Assembly (NCBI GenBank): GCA_035640155.1
Contig: DASQWR010000223.1
Coordinates: forward strand, 9,037 to 73,036
From: JALYQB01 sp035640155
GTDB taxonomy: Bacteria > Actinomycetota > Actinomycetes > Mycobacteriales > Pseudonocardiaceae
Direction: 5' to 3'
DNA length: 64,000 bases
Below, piece by piece: positions 57,051 through 64,000 of the stretch. How positions within the stretch are numbered: the first letter of the stretch is position 1; each line of letters starts with the position of its first letter. Both the position numbers and the translations under genes were made by a program. The notes beneath the pieces were generated by a model, which saw only the letters and a program-made list of their open reading frames with translations, had not been told where the DNA came from and did not search any database.

Positions 57051-59159
57051 ATGGGCGCGAGGACGAGCGGTGAACGGCCGGACGCGGTAGCGGTCGTCGA
57101 CGACCCTGCCCTGATCCGCAACATCGCCCTGGTGGGTCCCTCCGGTGCGGGCAAGACGACGTTGGCCGAGGCGCTGCTCGCGGTCACCGGGGTGATCACG
57201 CGGGCCGGATCGGTCGTCGACGGCACCACCGTCTGCGACCATGACCCCGCCGCGGTGCGCCAGCAGCGCTCGGTCACTCTGGCGGTGGCACCGCTGCACC
57301 ATGCGGGTGTCAAGGTCAACCTCGTCGACACCCCCGGCTACGCCGACTTCGTCGGGGAGCTGCGGGCCGGGCTGCGGGCCGTGGACGCGGTGCTGTTCGT
57401 GATGTCCGCCGCCGAAGGGGTGGACCCCGCCACCATCGCGCTGTGGGAGGAGTGCGCCGCGGTGGGGATGCCCCGCGCGGTGGTGGTGAGCCGGCTCGAT
57501 CACCCCCGCGCGGATCTCGACGACACGGTCGCCGCCTGCCGGGACGCCTTCGGGGCGAACGTGCTGCCGCTGTACCTGCCGGTTCGCGACGGCAAGGACG
57601 CCGTCACCGGGCTGATCGGGTTGCTCAGCGAGCAGCTGGTCGACTACAGCGGCGGCTATCCCCCGCAGCGCCGCGAGCCCACCGGGGTGAATCCCGACGT
57701 CCTCGCCGCGGCCCGCAACGAGCTCATCGAGGGGATCATCGCCGAGAGCGAGGACGAGTCCCTGATGGAGCGCTATCTCGACGGCGAGCAGCTCGACGTC
57801 GGGATGCTGATCGACGATCTCGAGACCGCGGTCGCGCGCGGCGCGTTCCACCCCATGATCCCGGCCTGCGCCAGCACCGGCGTCGGCCTCGCCGAGCTGC
57901 TGGAAGTGCTCACCGGCGCGTTCCCAGCTCCCGGCGAGCGCACCCCGCCGCCGGTCACCCGCCCGGACGGCAGCGCGCACCCGCCGGTGGTCGTCGACCC
58001 GCAGGCCGCACTGGCCGCCGAGGTGGTGCGCACCCTCGTCGACCCCTACCAGGGGCGGGTGTCGCTGGTACGGGTGTTCTCCGGGACGCTGCACGCCGAC
58101 CGCTCGGTGCACGTCTCCGGCCACGGCCTCGCCGACCGCGGGCACGCCGATCACGACGTGGACGAGCGCGTCGCGCACGTCTACACCCCGCTGGGCGGGA
58201 CACTGCACGAGGTGCCGCGGTGTGTCGCGGGTGATCTGTGCGCGGTCACCAAGGTGGGCTCCGCCGAGACCGGGGACACCCTCTCCGCAGCGGACGAACC
58301 GCTGCTCATGGAGCCCTGGACGATGCCAGAGCCACTGCTGCCGGTCGCGGTGGTCGGCAGGAGCCGCAGTGACGAGGACGCCCTGGTGCGCAACCTGGGT
58401 CGCCTGGTCGCCGCGGATCCGACGCTGCGCCTGGAGCGCAACAGCGAGACGCACCAGATCGTGTTGTGGTGCATGGGCGAGGCGCACGCCGACGTGGTGC
58501 TGTCCCGGCTGCGCGCCGGCGGCGCGGAGGTCGACACCCAACCGGTGGTGGTGCCGCTGCGCGAGACGTTCAGCAGTGCCTCGAAGGGCCACGGCAGGCA
58601 CGTGAAGCAGTCCGGCGGGCACGGCCAGTACGCCGTGTGCGACATCGAGGTGGAGCCGCTGCCCGCGGGTGCGGGCTTCGAGTTCATCGACAAGGTCGTC
58701 GGTGGCGCGGTGCCGCACCAGTTCATCCCGAGCGTGGAGAAGGGCGTGCGGGCGCAGATGGAGCGCGGGCTCACGAGCGGGTACCCGGTGGTGGACATCC
58801 GGGTGACGCTGCTCGACGGCAAGGCGCACAGCGTGGACTCCTCGGACGTCGCGTTCCAGACCGCGGGGGGGCTCGCACTGCGCGACGCTGCGGAGAAGGG
58901 GTCGATAGCGTGCCTCGAGCCGCTGGACGAGGTGGCCGTGCGGATGCCGGAGGAGCACCTCGGCACCGTGCTGGGTGACCTGTCGTCGCGCCGCGGCCGG
59001 GTGCTCGGCACCGAGAACGACGGCGCGGGACGGATGGTGGTGCACGCCGAGGTGCCCGTCGCGGAGCTGCTGCGTTACGCCGTGGACCTGCGGGGCCTGA
59101 CATCCGGCAGCGCCACGTTCACCCGACGCTTCGTGCGCTATGCCCCCGTGAGCGGTTAG
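57051..59159 (+). CDS. EF-G-like translational GTPase (FusA2 type)
   Basis: Paralogue of elongation factor G, role unclear. The 702 residues follow the EF-G domain order, but the GTPase motifs deviate: P-loop [18 protein letters not shown]3 [13 protein letters not shown], and the base-recognition NKxD is replaced by SRLD. Domain IV/V signatures [18 protein letters not shown] and [21 protein letters not shown] are present. ATG 57051 has gggag 8 bases ahead; GTGs at 57042 and 57045 are alternatives. Such proteins are common in actinobacteria beside true fusA copies elsewhere. Confidence 0.9.
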   Translation: MGARTSGERPDAVAVVDDPALIRNIALVGPSGAGKTTLAEALLAVTGVITRAGSVVDGTTVCDHDPAAVRQQRSVTLAVAPLHHAGVKVNLVDTPGYADFVGELRAGLRAVDAVLFVMSAAEGVDPATIALWEECAAVGMPRAVVVSRLDHPRADLDDTVAACRDAFGANVLPLYLPVRDGKDAVTGLIGLLSEQLVDYSGGYPPQRREPTGVNPDVLAAARNELIEGIIAESEDESLMERYLDGEQLDVGMLIDDLETAVARGAFHPMIPACASTGVGLAELLEVLTGAFPAPGERTPPPVTRPDGSAHPPVVVDPQAALAAEVVRTLVDPYQGRVSLVRVFSGTLHADRSVHVSGHGLADRGHADHDVDERVAHVYTPLGGTLHEVPRCVAGDLCAVTKVGSAETGDTLSAADEPLLMEPWTMPEPLLPVAVVGRSRSDEDALVRNLGRLVAADPTLRLERNSETHQIVLWCMGEAHADVVLSRLRAGGAEVDTQPVVVPLRETFSSASKGHGRHVKQSGGHGQYAVCDIEVEPLPAGAGFEFIDKVVGGAVPHQFIPSVEKGVRAQMERGLTSGYPVVDIRVTLLDGKAHSVDSSDVAFQTAGGLALRDAAEKGSIACLEPLDEVAVRMPEEHLGTVLGDLSSRRGRVLGTENDGAGRMVVHAEVPVAELLRYAVDLRGLTSGSATFTRRFVRYAPVSG

Positions 59160-59170
59160 CGGCTGGGTGA

Positions 59171-59689
59171 CTAACGGATGGGGCGGGTGCCGTCCCACAG
59201 CGCAGCGCCGGGCGGCTCGGTGATCTCGAAGAACCGGGGCCGCGGTGCGTTGCCGGCCAGCCGCAGCCAGCGCACCGCCCGCCTGCCGCGCAGTGCCCGA
59301 GTGTCGCGCACCGCATCGTTGTAGACCCGCCGGGCAATCACCACTCGCTGCTCGGCATCGGCGAGCTCGGCCGCCGGCCCGGGCTTGAGACTCTCCCGGT
59401 CCAGCGTCGCGAGCATCCCGCCCAGCTCGTTCTCCACCGCCTCCCGGTCCGCCGGACCCGCGGCGAGCGCCTCGTCCGCCGCCATCCGGAAGCCGTCCGA
59501 CGCGGCCGGGGGCAGGCAGCCCGCGGCCGCCAGCGTGCGCACCACGACGGCGCGCCGGGCCAGCAGCCCGTCGAGCGCGGCCCAGGTGGCGTCGGTGCGC
59601 ACGTGCAACCGGTTCAGCCGGGTGGCGGCGCGGACGGCGAACAACACGATCACCAGCAGCACGGCCACCGCCGAGAGGCACGGGCTCAC
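59171..59689 (-). CDS. LemA-like membrane-anchored protein
   Basis: The 172 residues have one N-terminal helix ([20 protein letters not shown]) and a helical domain with [25 protein letters not shown] and [20 protein letters not shown], the LemA pattern, then RFFEI near the end. Function unknown. GTG 59689 overlaps the pimA stop by 4 bases; the 3' end faces the EF-G-like gene with only 11 bases between. Confidence 0.8.
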   Translation of the reverse strand: MSPCLSAVAVLLVIVLFAVRAATRLNRLHVRTDATWAALDGLLARRAVVVRTLAAAGCLPPAASDGFRMAADEALAAGPADREAVENELGGMLATLDRESLKPGPAAELADAEQRVVIARRVYNDAVRDTRALRGRRAVRWLRLAGNAPRPRFFEITEPPGAALWDGTRPIR

Positions 59690-60819
59690 GCCGCCGGGCC
59701 TCGCAGCCGCCGGGGGTCTGCGGCGAGCGCGGTCTGGTAGACCTGCAGCACCTGAACCGCCACCCGAGGCCAGTCCATCGACGCAACCCGCCGCGCTCCC
59801 GCAGCCGCAAGCTCCGAGCACCGCGCCGGGTCGTCGAGCAGCAGCCCGAGCGCGGTCCCGAGCGCGGCGGCGTCCCCGGCCGGCACCAGCACTCCCGCCG
59901 CTCCCTCGTCGAGCACCCGGCGGAACGCGTCGAGGTCGCTGGCCAGCACCGGCGTCCCCGCCGCCATCGCCTCGGTGAGCACCATGCCGAAGCTCTCCCC
60001 GGCGGTCCCCGGCACGCACAGCACGTCCACACTGCGCAGTGCCCGCGCTTTGGTGGCGTCGTCCACCGCGCCGAGCAGGTCCAGCCGCCCGGCCAGCCCG
60101 GCACCCGCAGCCCGGCGCAGCAACGCCGGGTCCCCCCGGCCGACCACCAGCACCCGCAGGTCCGGTCGCGCCGGGACCAGCGCGCGCAGGGCGTCGAGCA
60201 GCACACCCATACCCTTGCGCGGCTCGTCGTAGCGGCCCACGAAGCCGACCGTGCCTCCCGCCCGCGGATGGCCGGGCAGCGGCAGGGCGGACCGGAACCG
60301 GGCGACGTCGACCCCGTTCGGAATCTCCACCGCGTCCCCGCCGAGGTGCTCGACCTGCACCCGGCGCGCCGAGGTGGACACCGCGATGCGGGCGGTCACC
60401 TTCTCCAGCTGTGGCTGCAGCACACCGTGAAAGGTGGACAGGGCACGTGAACGGGCAGTCGACGCATGGAACGTCGCCACGATCGGGCCCTCGGCCAGGC
60501 ACAGTGCGAGCAGCGACAGGCTCGGTGCCGCCGGCTCGTGCAGGTGCAGCACGTCGAAGGCGTGGTCGCGCAGCCAGCGGCGCGTCCGGGCGTAGGCGAG
60601 CGGTCCGAACGCCAGCCGGGCGACCGAACCGTTGTAGCGGATGGCCACCGCCCGCCCCGCCGAGGTGACGGAGTCCGCCGGCGGGGCGTCCTCGCCCGCG
60701 GGGGCGAGCACGTCCACCCGGTGGCCCAGGTCCCGCAGTGCGCGGGCCAGGTCCAGGACGTGCGCCTGCACCCCGCCCGGGACAGCGAGCGAGTACGGGC
60801 AGACGATGCCGACGTGCAC
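59686..60819 (-). CDS. pimA: Phosphatidylinositol mannosyltransferase PimA
   Basis: Transfers the first mannose to phosphatidylinositol on the inner membrane face. The 377 residues start [20 protein letters not shown], the nucleotide-sugar signature of actinobacterial PimA, with [42 protein letters not shown] and GT4 motif [14 protein letters not shown]. It lies downstream of the acyltransferase and pgsA, as in the mycobacterial PIM cluster. Confidence 0.93.
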   Translation of the reverse strand: MHVGIVCPYSLAVPGGVQAHVLDLARALRDLGHRVDVLAPAGEDAPPADSVTSAGRAVAIRYNGSVARLAFGPLAYARTRRWLRDHAFDVLHLHEPAAPSLSLLALCLAEGPIVATFHASTARSRALSTFHGVLQPQLEKVTARIAVSTSARRVQVEHLGGDAVEIPNGVDVARFRSALPLPGHPRAGGTVGFVGRYDEPRKGMGVLLDALRALVPARPDLRVLVVGRGDPALLRRAAGAGLAGRLDLLGAVDDATKARALRSVDVLCVPGTAGESFGMVLTEAMAAGTPVLASDLDAFRRVLDEGAAGVLVPAGDAAALGTALGLLLDDPARCSELAAAGARRVASMDWPRVAVQVLQVYQTALAADPRRLRGPAA

Positions 60820-60824
60820 CCGGG

Positions 60825-61736
60825 CTACCCCTCCCGTGCCGTGGCGGTGGGGAGGTCGGCAAGCCACAGCGGCTGCAGCATGTGCCAGTCCTCGGGGTGT
60901 TCGGCGATGTCGGCGGCGAAACGGTCGGCAACCGCCTGGGTCGCACCGGGCACCCCGCTGCGGCCGTGCACCGGCACCGGCGGGTGGAGACGCAGGCCCC
61001 AGCCGTCGGGGGCGAACCAGCACCCAGCCGGGAGCAACGCCGCTCCGGTCGCGGCGGCGAGCCGTGCGGGGCCACTGGGAAAGCGCGCCGGGGCGCCGAA
61101 GAGCTCGACGGTCACGCCCGAGTCGGTGAGATCGCGGTCGGCGAGCAGGCAGACCACCCCACCGGAGCGCAGCCTGCGTGCCAGCCGCAGCGTCGGGGAC
61201 TGCGCCTCGCCGGTGAGCGGCACGACGTCGAAGCCGAGCGAGCGCCGGTAGGCCTCGAACTGCTGGTAGAGCGCCTCGGGCCGGAGCCGCTCGGCGACCG
61301 TGCTGAACTCCCCCGAACGACCGACCAGCCACACCCCGGCCATGTCCCAGTTGCCGCTGTGCGACAGCACCACCACCACGCCGCGCCCGGCGGCCAGCGC
61401 CGCGTCAAGATGCGCCGCGCCCTCGGCAACCCGGTCCAGGCGGGCGTGCAGCGCGGCGTGGTCCATCGAGGGCAGCCGGAATGCTTCCCGCCAGTACCGC
61501 GCGTAGGAGCGCAGGCCACGGCGCACCAGCTGGTCCAGCTCCTCGGCCGGCGCCCCAGGCACCACGCGGGCGAGGTTGCACCGCAGCTGGGCGGCCGCGG
61601 GGCCGCCGCCGCGGGCTGCCCGGTCCGCACCGAAGTCGAAGGCCCGCGCGGCGAGCGGCTCGGGCACGGACCTGGCCAGCCGCCAGCCCGCCCGGTAGCC
61701 CAGGTCGGCCAGCCGGCTCCCGTTCCCGCGAGTCAC
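60825..61736 (-). CDS. Phosphatidylinositol mannoside acyltransferase (PatA-like)
   Basis: LpxL/HtrB-fold acyltransferase that acylates the mannose of PIM. The 303 residues have the catalytic HX4D in VVLSHSGNWDMAGVWLV near residue 125, RSLGFDVVPL, and CLLADRDLTDSGVTVELFG. GTG 61736 overlaps the pgsA stop by 4 bases. Synteny with Rv2611c supports the assignment. Confidence 0.9.
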   Translation of the reverse strand: MTRGNGSRLADLGYRAGWRLARSVPEPLAARAFDFGADRAARGGGPAAAQLRCNLARVVPGAPAEELDQLVRRGLRSYARYWREAFRLPSMDHAALHARLDRVAEGAAHLDAALAAGRGVVVVLSHSGNWDMAGVWLVGRSGEFSTVAERLRPEALYQQFEAYRRSLGFDVVPLTGEAQSPTLRLARRLRSGGVVCLLADRDLTDSGVTVELFGAPARFPSGPARLAAATGAALLPAGCWFAPDGWGLRLHPPVPVHGRSGVPGATQAVADRFAADIAEHPEDWHMLQPLWLADLPTATAREG

Positions 61737-62347
61737 CGCTCCTCGAGCCTCCGCGCGCTGTGGAACACCGCAGCCATCCGCTGCGCCACGGTGACCACCG
61801 ACACCACGGCCAGCAGCCACAGCGCGATGTCGACGGCGAAGGGTACCCCGAGTCCGGTGAGCCCGGTGCCCACGAGCGCGACGATGAACCGTTCGGGACG
61901 TTCGGCCACCCCGCCCTCGGTGGTGAGCCCGGTCGCCTCGGCCCGGGCCTTGATGTAGGAGATCACCTGGGCGGTGACCAGGCAGCCGAGCGCCGCGACG
62001 GCGAGCGGGCGGTTCGCGCCGACCCCGAAGCACCACCACGTCAGCCCGGCGAACAGCGCGCCGTCGGCGATCCGGTCGCAGGTGGCGTCGAGGACGGTGC
62101 CGAACGGGGTGCCGTGCCCGCGGGCCCGCGCCACCGCACCGTCGAGCATGTCGAACAGGACGAACAAGGTCACGGCCACGGTGCCGGCGAACAGCTGCCC
62201 GCGGGGGAAGAACCACAGCGCCGAGGCCACGGTCCCGACGGTGCCCAGGACGGTGACGACGTCGGGCGTGACACCCCGGCGCAGCAGCCAGACCCCGATC
62301 GGATCGGTCACCCTGGCCAGGGAGGAGCGGGCGAAGACGTTCAGCAC
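61733..62347 (-). CDS. pgsA: Phosphatidylinositol phosphate synthase (CDP-alcohol transferase)
   Basis: Membrane enzyme making phosphatidylinositol phosphate from CDP-diacylglycerol. The 204 residues have six helices and the CDP-alcohol signature DMLDGAVARARGHGTPFG followed by VLDATCDR, with all Asp/Gly residues. GTG 62347 overlaps the HIT gene stop by 7 bases. Position pgsA-patA-pimA is the conserved PIM block. Confidence 0.93.
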   Translation of the reverse strand: MLNVFARSSLARVTDPIGVWLLRRGVTPDVVTVLGTVGTVASALWFFPRGQLFAGTVAVTLFVLFDMLDGAVARARGHGTPFGTVLDATCDRIADGALFAGLTWWCFGVGANRPLAVAALGCLVTAQVISYIKARAEATGLTTEGGVAERPERFIVALVGTGLTGLGVPFAVDIALWLLAVVSVVTVAQRMAAVFHSARRLEER

Positions 62348-62895
62348 AGCTCCTCCCATGCCCGGGAGAGCAACGTCCGGGTCTCCCCGAGCAGCTGCGG
62401 CAGCACCTTGGTACCGCCGACGACCGGCATGAAGTTCGCGTCCCCGCCCCACCGGGGCACGACGTGCTGGTGCAGGTGGGCGGCGATGCCCGCACCGCCG
62501 ACCGCGCCCTGGTTGATGCCGATGTTGAAGCCGTGCGGCGCGGCAGCCCGCCGGGCCGCACGCATGGCGTGCTGGGTGAACGTCGCCAGCTCCACGGTCT
62601 CGGAGTCGGTGAGGTCCGGGTAGTCCGCGACGTGGCGGTAGGGCACCACCATCAGGTGCCCCGGGTTGTAGGGGTAGAGGTTGAGCACCGCGTACACCGT
62701 CGCGCCTCGGGCCACCACCAGCCCCGCAGCATCGTCCATGGTCGCGATGCGGCAGAACGGGCACCCCTCAGCCGCATCGGGATCAGCGGGCTTGCCCGCG
62801 CCCCTGATGTAGGCCATCCGGTGCGGCGTCCACAGCCGCTGCAGAGCGTCGGGCTGGCCCACCCCGTCCTGGGGCTGCAGCTCCGGCTGACCCAT
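62341..62895 (-). CDS. HIT-family hydrolase/AP4A phosphorylase-like
   Basis: Nucleotide-binding enzyme. The 184 residues have a CPFC knuckle near 45, VLNLYPYNPGHLMVVPYRHV, GFNIGINQGAVGGAGIAAH and the histidine triad HLHQHVVPRW. The location between pgsA and thrS matches Rv2613c, reported as an AP4A phosphorylase (from memory). ATG 62895. Confidence 0.92.
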   Translation of the reverse strand: MGQPELQPQDGVGQPDALQRLWTPHRMAYIRGAGKPADPDAAEGCPFCRIATMDDAAGLVVARGATVYAVLNLYPYNPGHLMVVPYRHVADYPDLTDSETVELATFTQHAMRAARRAAAPHGFNIGINQGAVGGAGIAAHLHQHVVPRWGGDANFMPVVGGTKVLPQLLGETRTLLSRAWEELC

Positions 62896-62926
62896 GTCAT
62901 CGATCCTATGCGGGCCGACGATCCGC

Positions 62927-64000
62927 CTACCGCACGGGCAGATCGAGATCCTCCGCGCTGGGAGAGGCATTCTCCCGCCGCTGCACCCAGCCGGCCACCG
63001 CCTCGACCGCATCCCCGACGGGGACTCCATTGATCTGGGAGCCGTCCCGGAAGCGGAACGACACCGCGTCGGCCTCGACGTCCGTGCTGCCCGCGAGCAG
63101 CAGGAACGGCACCTTCTGCGTGGTGTGGTTGCGGATCTTCTTCTGCATCCGGTCGTCGGACGCGTCCACCTCGACGCGCAGCCCGCGCGCCCGCAGCGCC
63201 TTCCCGACCTGCTGGAGGTGCGGGATGTGGGCCTCGGCGATCGGGATGAGCACCGCCTGCACCGGGGCGAGCCAGGTGGGGAACGCACCCGCGTAGTGCT
63301 CCAGCAGCACACCGAAGAACCGCTCTATGGACCCGAACAGCGCCCGGTGGATCTTGACCGGCCGCTGCCGCGAGCCGTCCGGGGCGGTGTACTCCAGCTC
63401 GAAGCGCTCTGGCATGCTGTAGTCGAGCTGGATGGTCGACATCTGCCAGGTGCGCCCCAGCGCGTCCTTCGCCTGCACCGAGATCTTCGGACCGTAGAAG
63501 GCCGCGCCGCCGGGATCGGGCACCAGTTCCAGGCCAGAGTCCTCCGCCGCCTGCCGGAGTGTTTCGGTGGCGACTTCCCAGAGGGCATCGGTTCCGACGT
63601 ACTTGTCCTCGTTGCGGGTGGACAACTCGAGGTAGAAGTCGTCCAGCCCGAAATCGCGCAGGAGATCCAGCACAAAGCTCAGCAGTGACTTGAGCTCGCT
63701 CTGCAACTGGTCCGGGGTGCAGTAGATGTGCGCGTCGTCCTGCGTCATGCCGCGCACCCGGGTCAGACCGTGCACCACCCCGGACTTCTCGTAGCGGTAC
63801 ACCGAGCCGAACTCGAACAGCCGCAGTGGCAGCTCGCGGTAGGACCGCCCCCGCGAGCGGTAGATCAGGTTGTGGAACGGGCAGTTCATCGGCTTGAGGT
63901 AGTAGTCCTGCCCCGGCTTGCGCACCGTTCCGTCTTCGGCCAGCTCCTCGTCGAGGTGCATCGGGGGGAACATGCCGTCGGCGTACCAATCCAGGTGCCC
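62927..64000 (-). CDS. thrS: Threonyl-tRNA synthetase (partial, N-terminus off the window)
   Basis: The visible 357 residues run from [19 protein letters not shown] to the stop and cover the catalytic core and anticodon domain: [20 protein letters not shown] with the zinc Cys, [27 protein letters not shown] (motif 2), and the anticodon-binding part ending DLPVR. The N-terminal TGS and editing domains lie past 64000. Confidence 0.95.
   Translation of the reverse strand, partial: GHLDWYADGMFPPMHLDEELAEDGTVRKPGQDYYLKPMNCPFHNLIYRSRGRSYRELPLRLFEFGSVYRYEKSGVVHGLTRVRGMTQDDAHIYCTPDQLQSELKSLLSFVLDLLRDFGLDDFYLELSTRNEDKYVGTDALWEVATETLRQAAEDSGLELVPDPGGAAFYGPKISVQAKDALGRTWQMSTIQLDYSMPERFELEYTAPDGSRQRPVKIHRALFGSIERFFGVLLEHYAGAFPTWLAPVQAVLIPIAEAHIPHLQQVGKALRARGLRVEVDASDDRMQKKIRNHTTQKVPFLLLAGSTDVEADAVSFRFRDGSQINGVPVGDAVEAVAGWVQRRENASPSAEDLDLPVR

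Noticed and set aside
55941..60206. Minus-strand open frame of about 1400 codons running through pdxS into the pimA region
   Set aside because: Only its last 305 codons are PdxS; the rest is antisense to the EF-G-like gene and lacks domain signals.

Overview
The window is high-GC DNA with very tight gene spacing, many GTG starts and 4-base stop/start overlaps. The long minus-strand gene order is that of an actinobacterium. From right to left it runs thrS, HIT, pgsA, acyltransferase, pimA, (lemA-like, EF-G-like), pdxS, pdxT, yebC, ruvCAB, yajC, secD, secF, relA, cyclophilin, MBL hydrolase, Rv2578c-type radical SAM, aspS, alaS, ruvX, mltG, aroE, A24 peptidase, aroC, aroK, aroB, aroQ, pepQ, efp, nusB, bldD, pyrR-pyrB-pyrC-carA. 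This matches the Mycobacterium Rv2533-Rv2614c synteny. The XRE/DUF5753 + DUF6879 triad and the Cys-rich protein near 13 kb are typical of Pseudonocardiales, so a Pseudonocardia-like organism is the best guess (inference). I see no tRNA, rRNA or CRISPR array.

Layout: 1-3.6 kb is the pyrimidine operon pyrR-pyrB-pyrC-carA behind a PyrR-binding hairpin. 3.8-8.6 kb holds bldD, then nusB, efp, pepQ, aroQ, aroB and aroK. 8.7-10.6 kb is an insertion between aroK and aroC carrying a membrane protein and a stress-type hemerythrin; a 30-bp piece of aroC is duplicated at its inner edge. 12.7-15.5 kb is an accessory patch between the A24 peptidase and aroE: a Cys-rich protein, a strong palindrome, a three-gene regulator module whose first gene has an in-frame stop, and a transposase scrap. 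15.5-24.7 kb is core: aroE, mltG, ruvX, alaS, two membrane-associated small proteins, a phosphotransferase and aspS.

24.8-44.2 kb is the main accessory region, lying where hisS is expected between aspS and the MBL hydrolase. It holds a complete urea ABC transporter (urtABCDE) without urease genes; an intein-containing radical SAM gene with a perfect LexA box; an SMR pump; a YibE/F membrane protein; a two-gene module of a STAND-like ATPase and a membrane-tethered periplasmic-binding-protein-like sensor; a histidine kinase with a frameshifted response regulator; and, past the cyclophilin, a vanadium haloperoxidase-type enzyme and a DoxX-like protein.

44.2-64 kb returns to core: relA, a membrane-anchored pseudokinase in the slot normally held by apt, secF-secD-yajC, ruvB-ruvA-ruvC behind a second LexA box, yebC, pdxT/pdxS, a divergent EF-G-like GTPase, the phosphatidylinositol mannoside block (pimA, acyltransferase, pgsA, HIT) and thrS, cut by the window end.

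The best candidates for something undescribed are the STAND ATPase/tethered-sensor pair (34.0-37.7 kb) and the pseudokinase fused to an extracytoplasmic domain (46.7-48.5 kb). The intein splitting an iron-sulfur motif under SOS control is the most striking single gene, although inteins in this family have been seen before.
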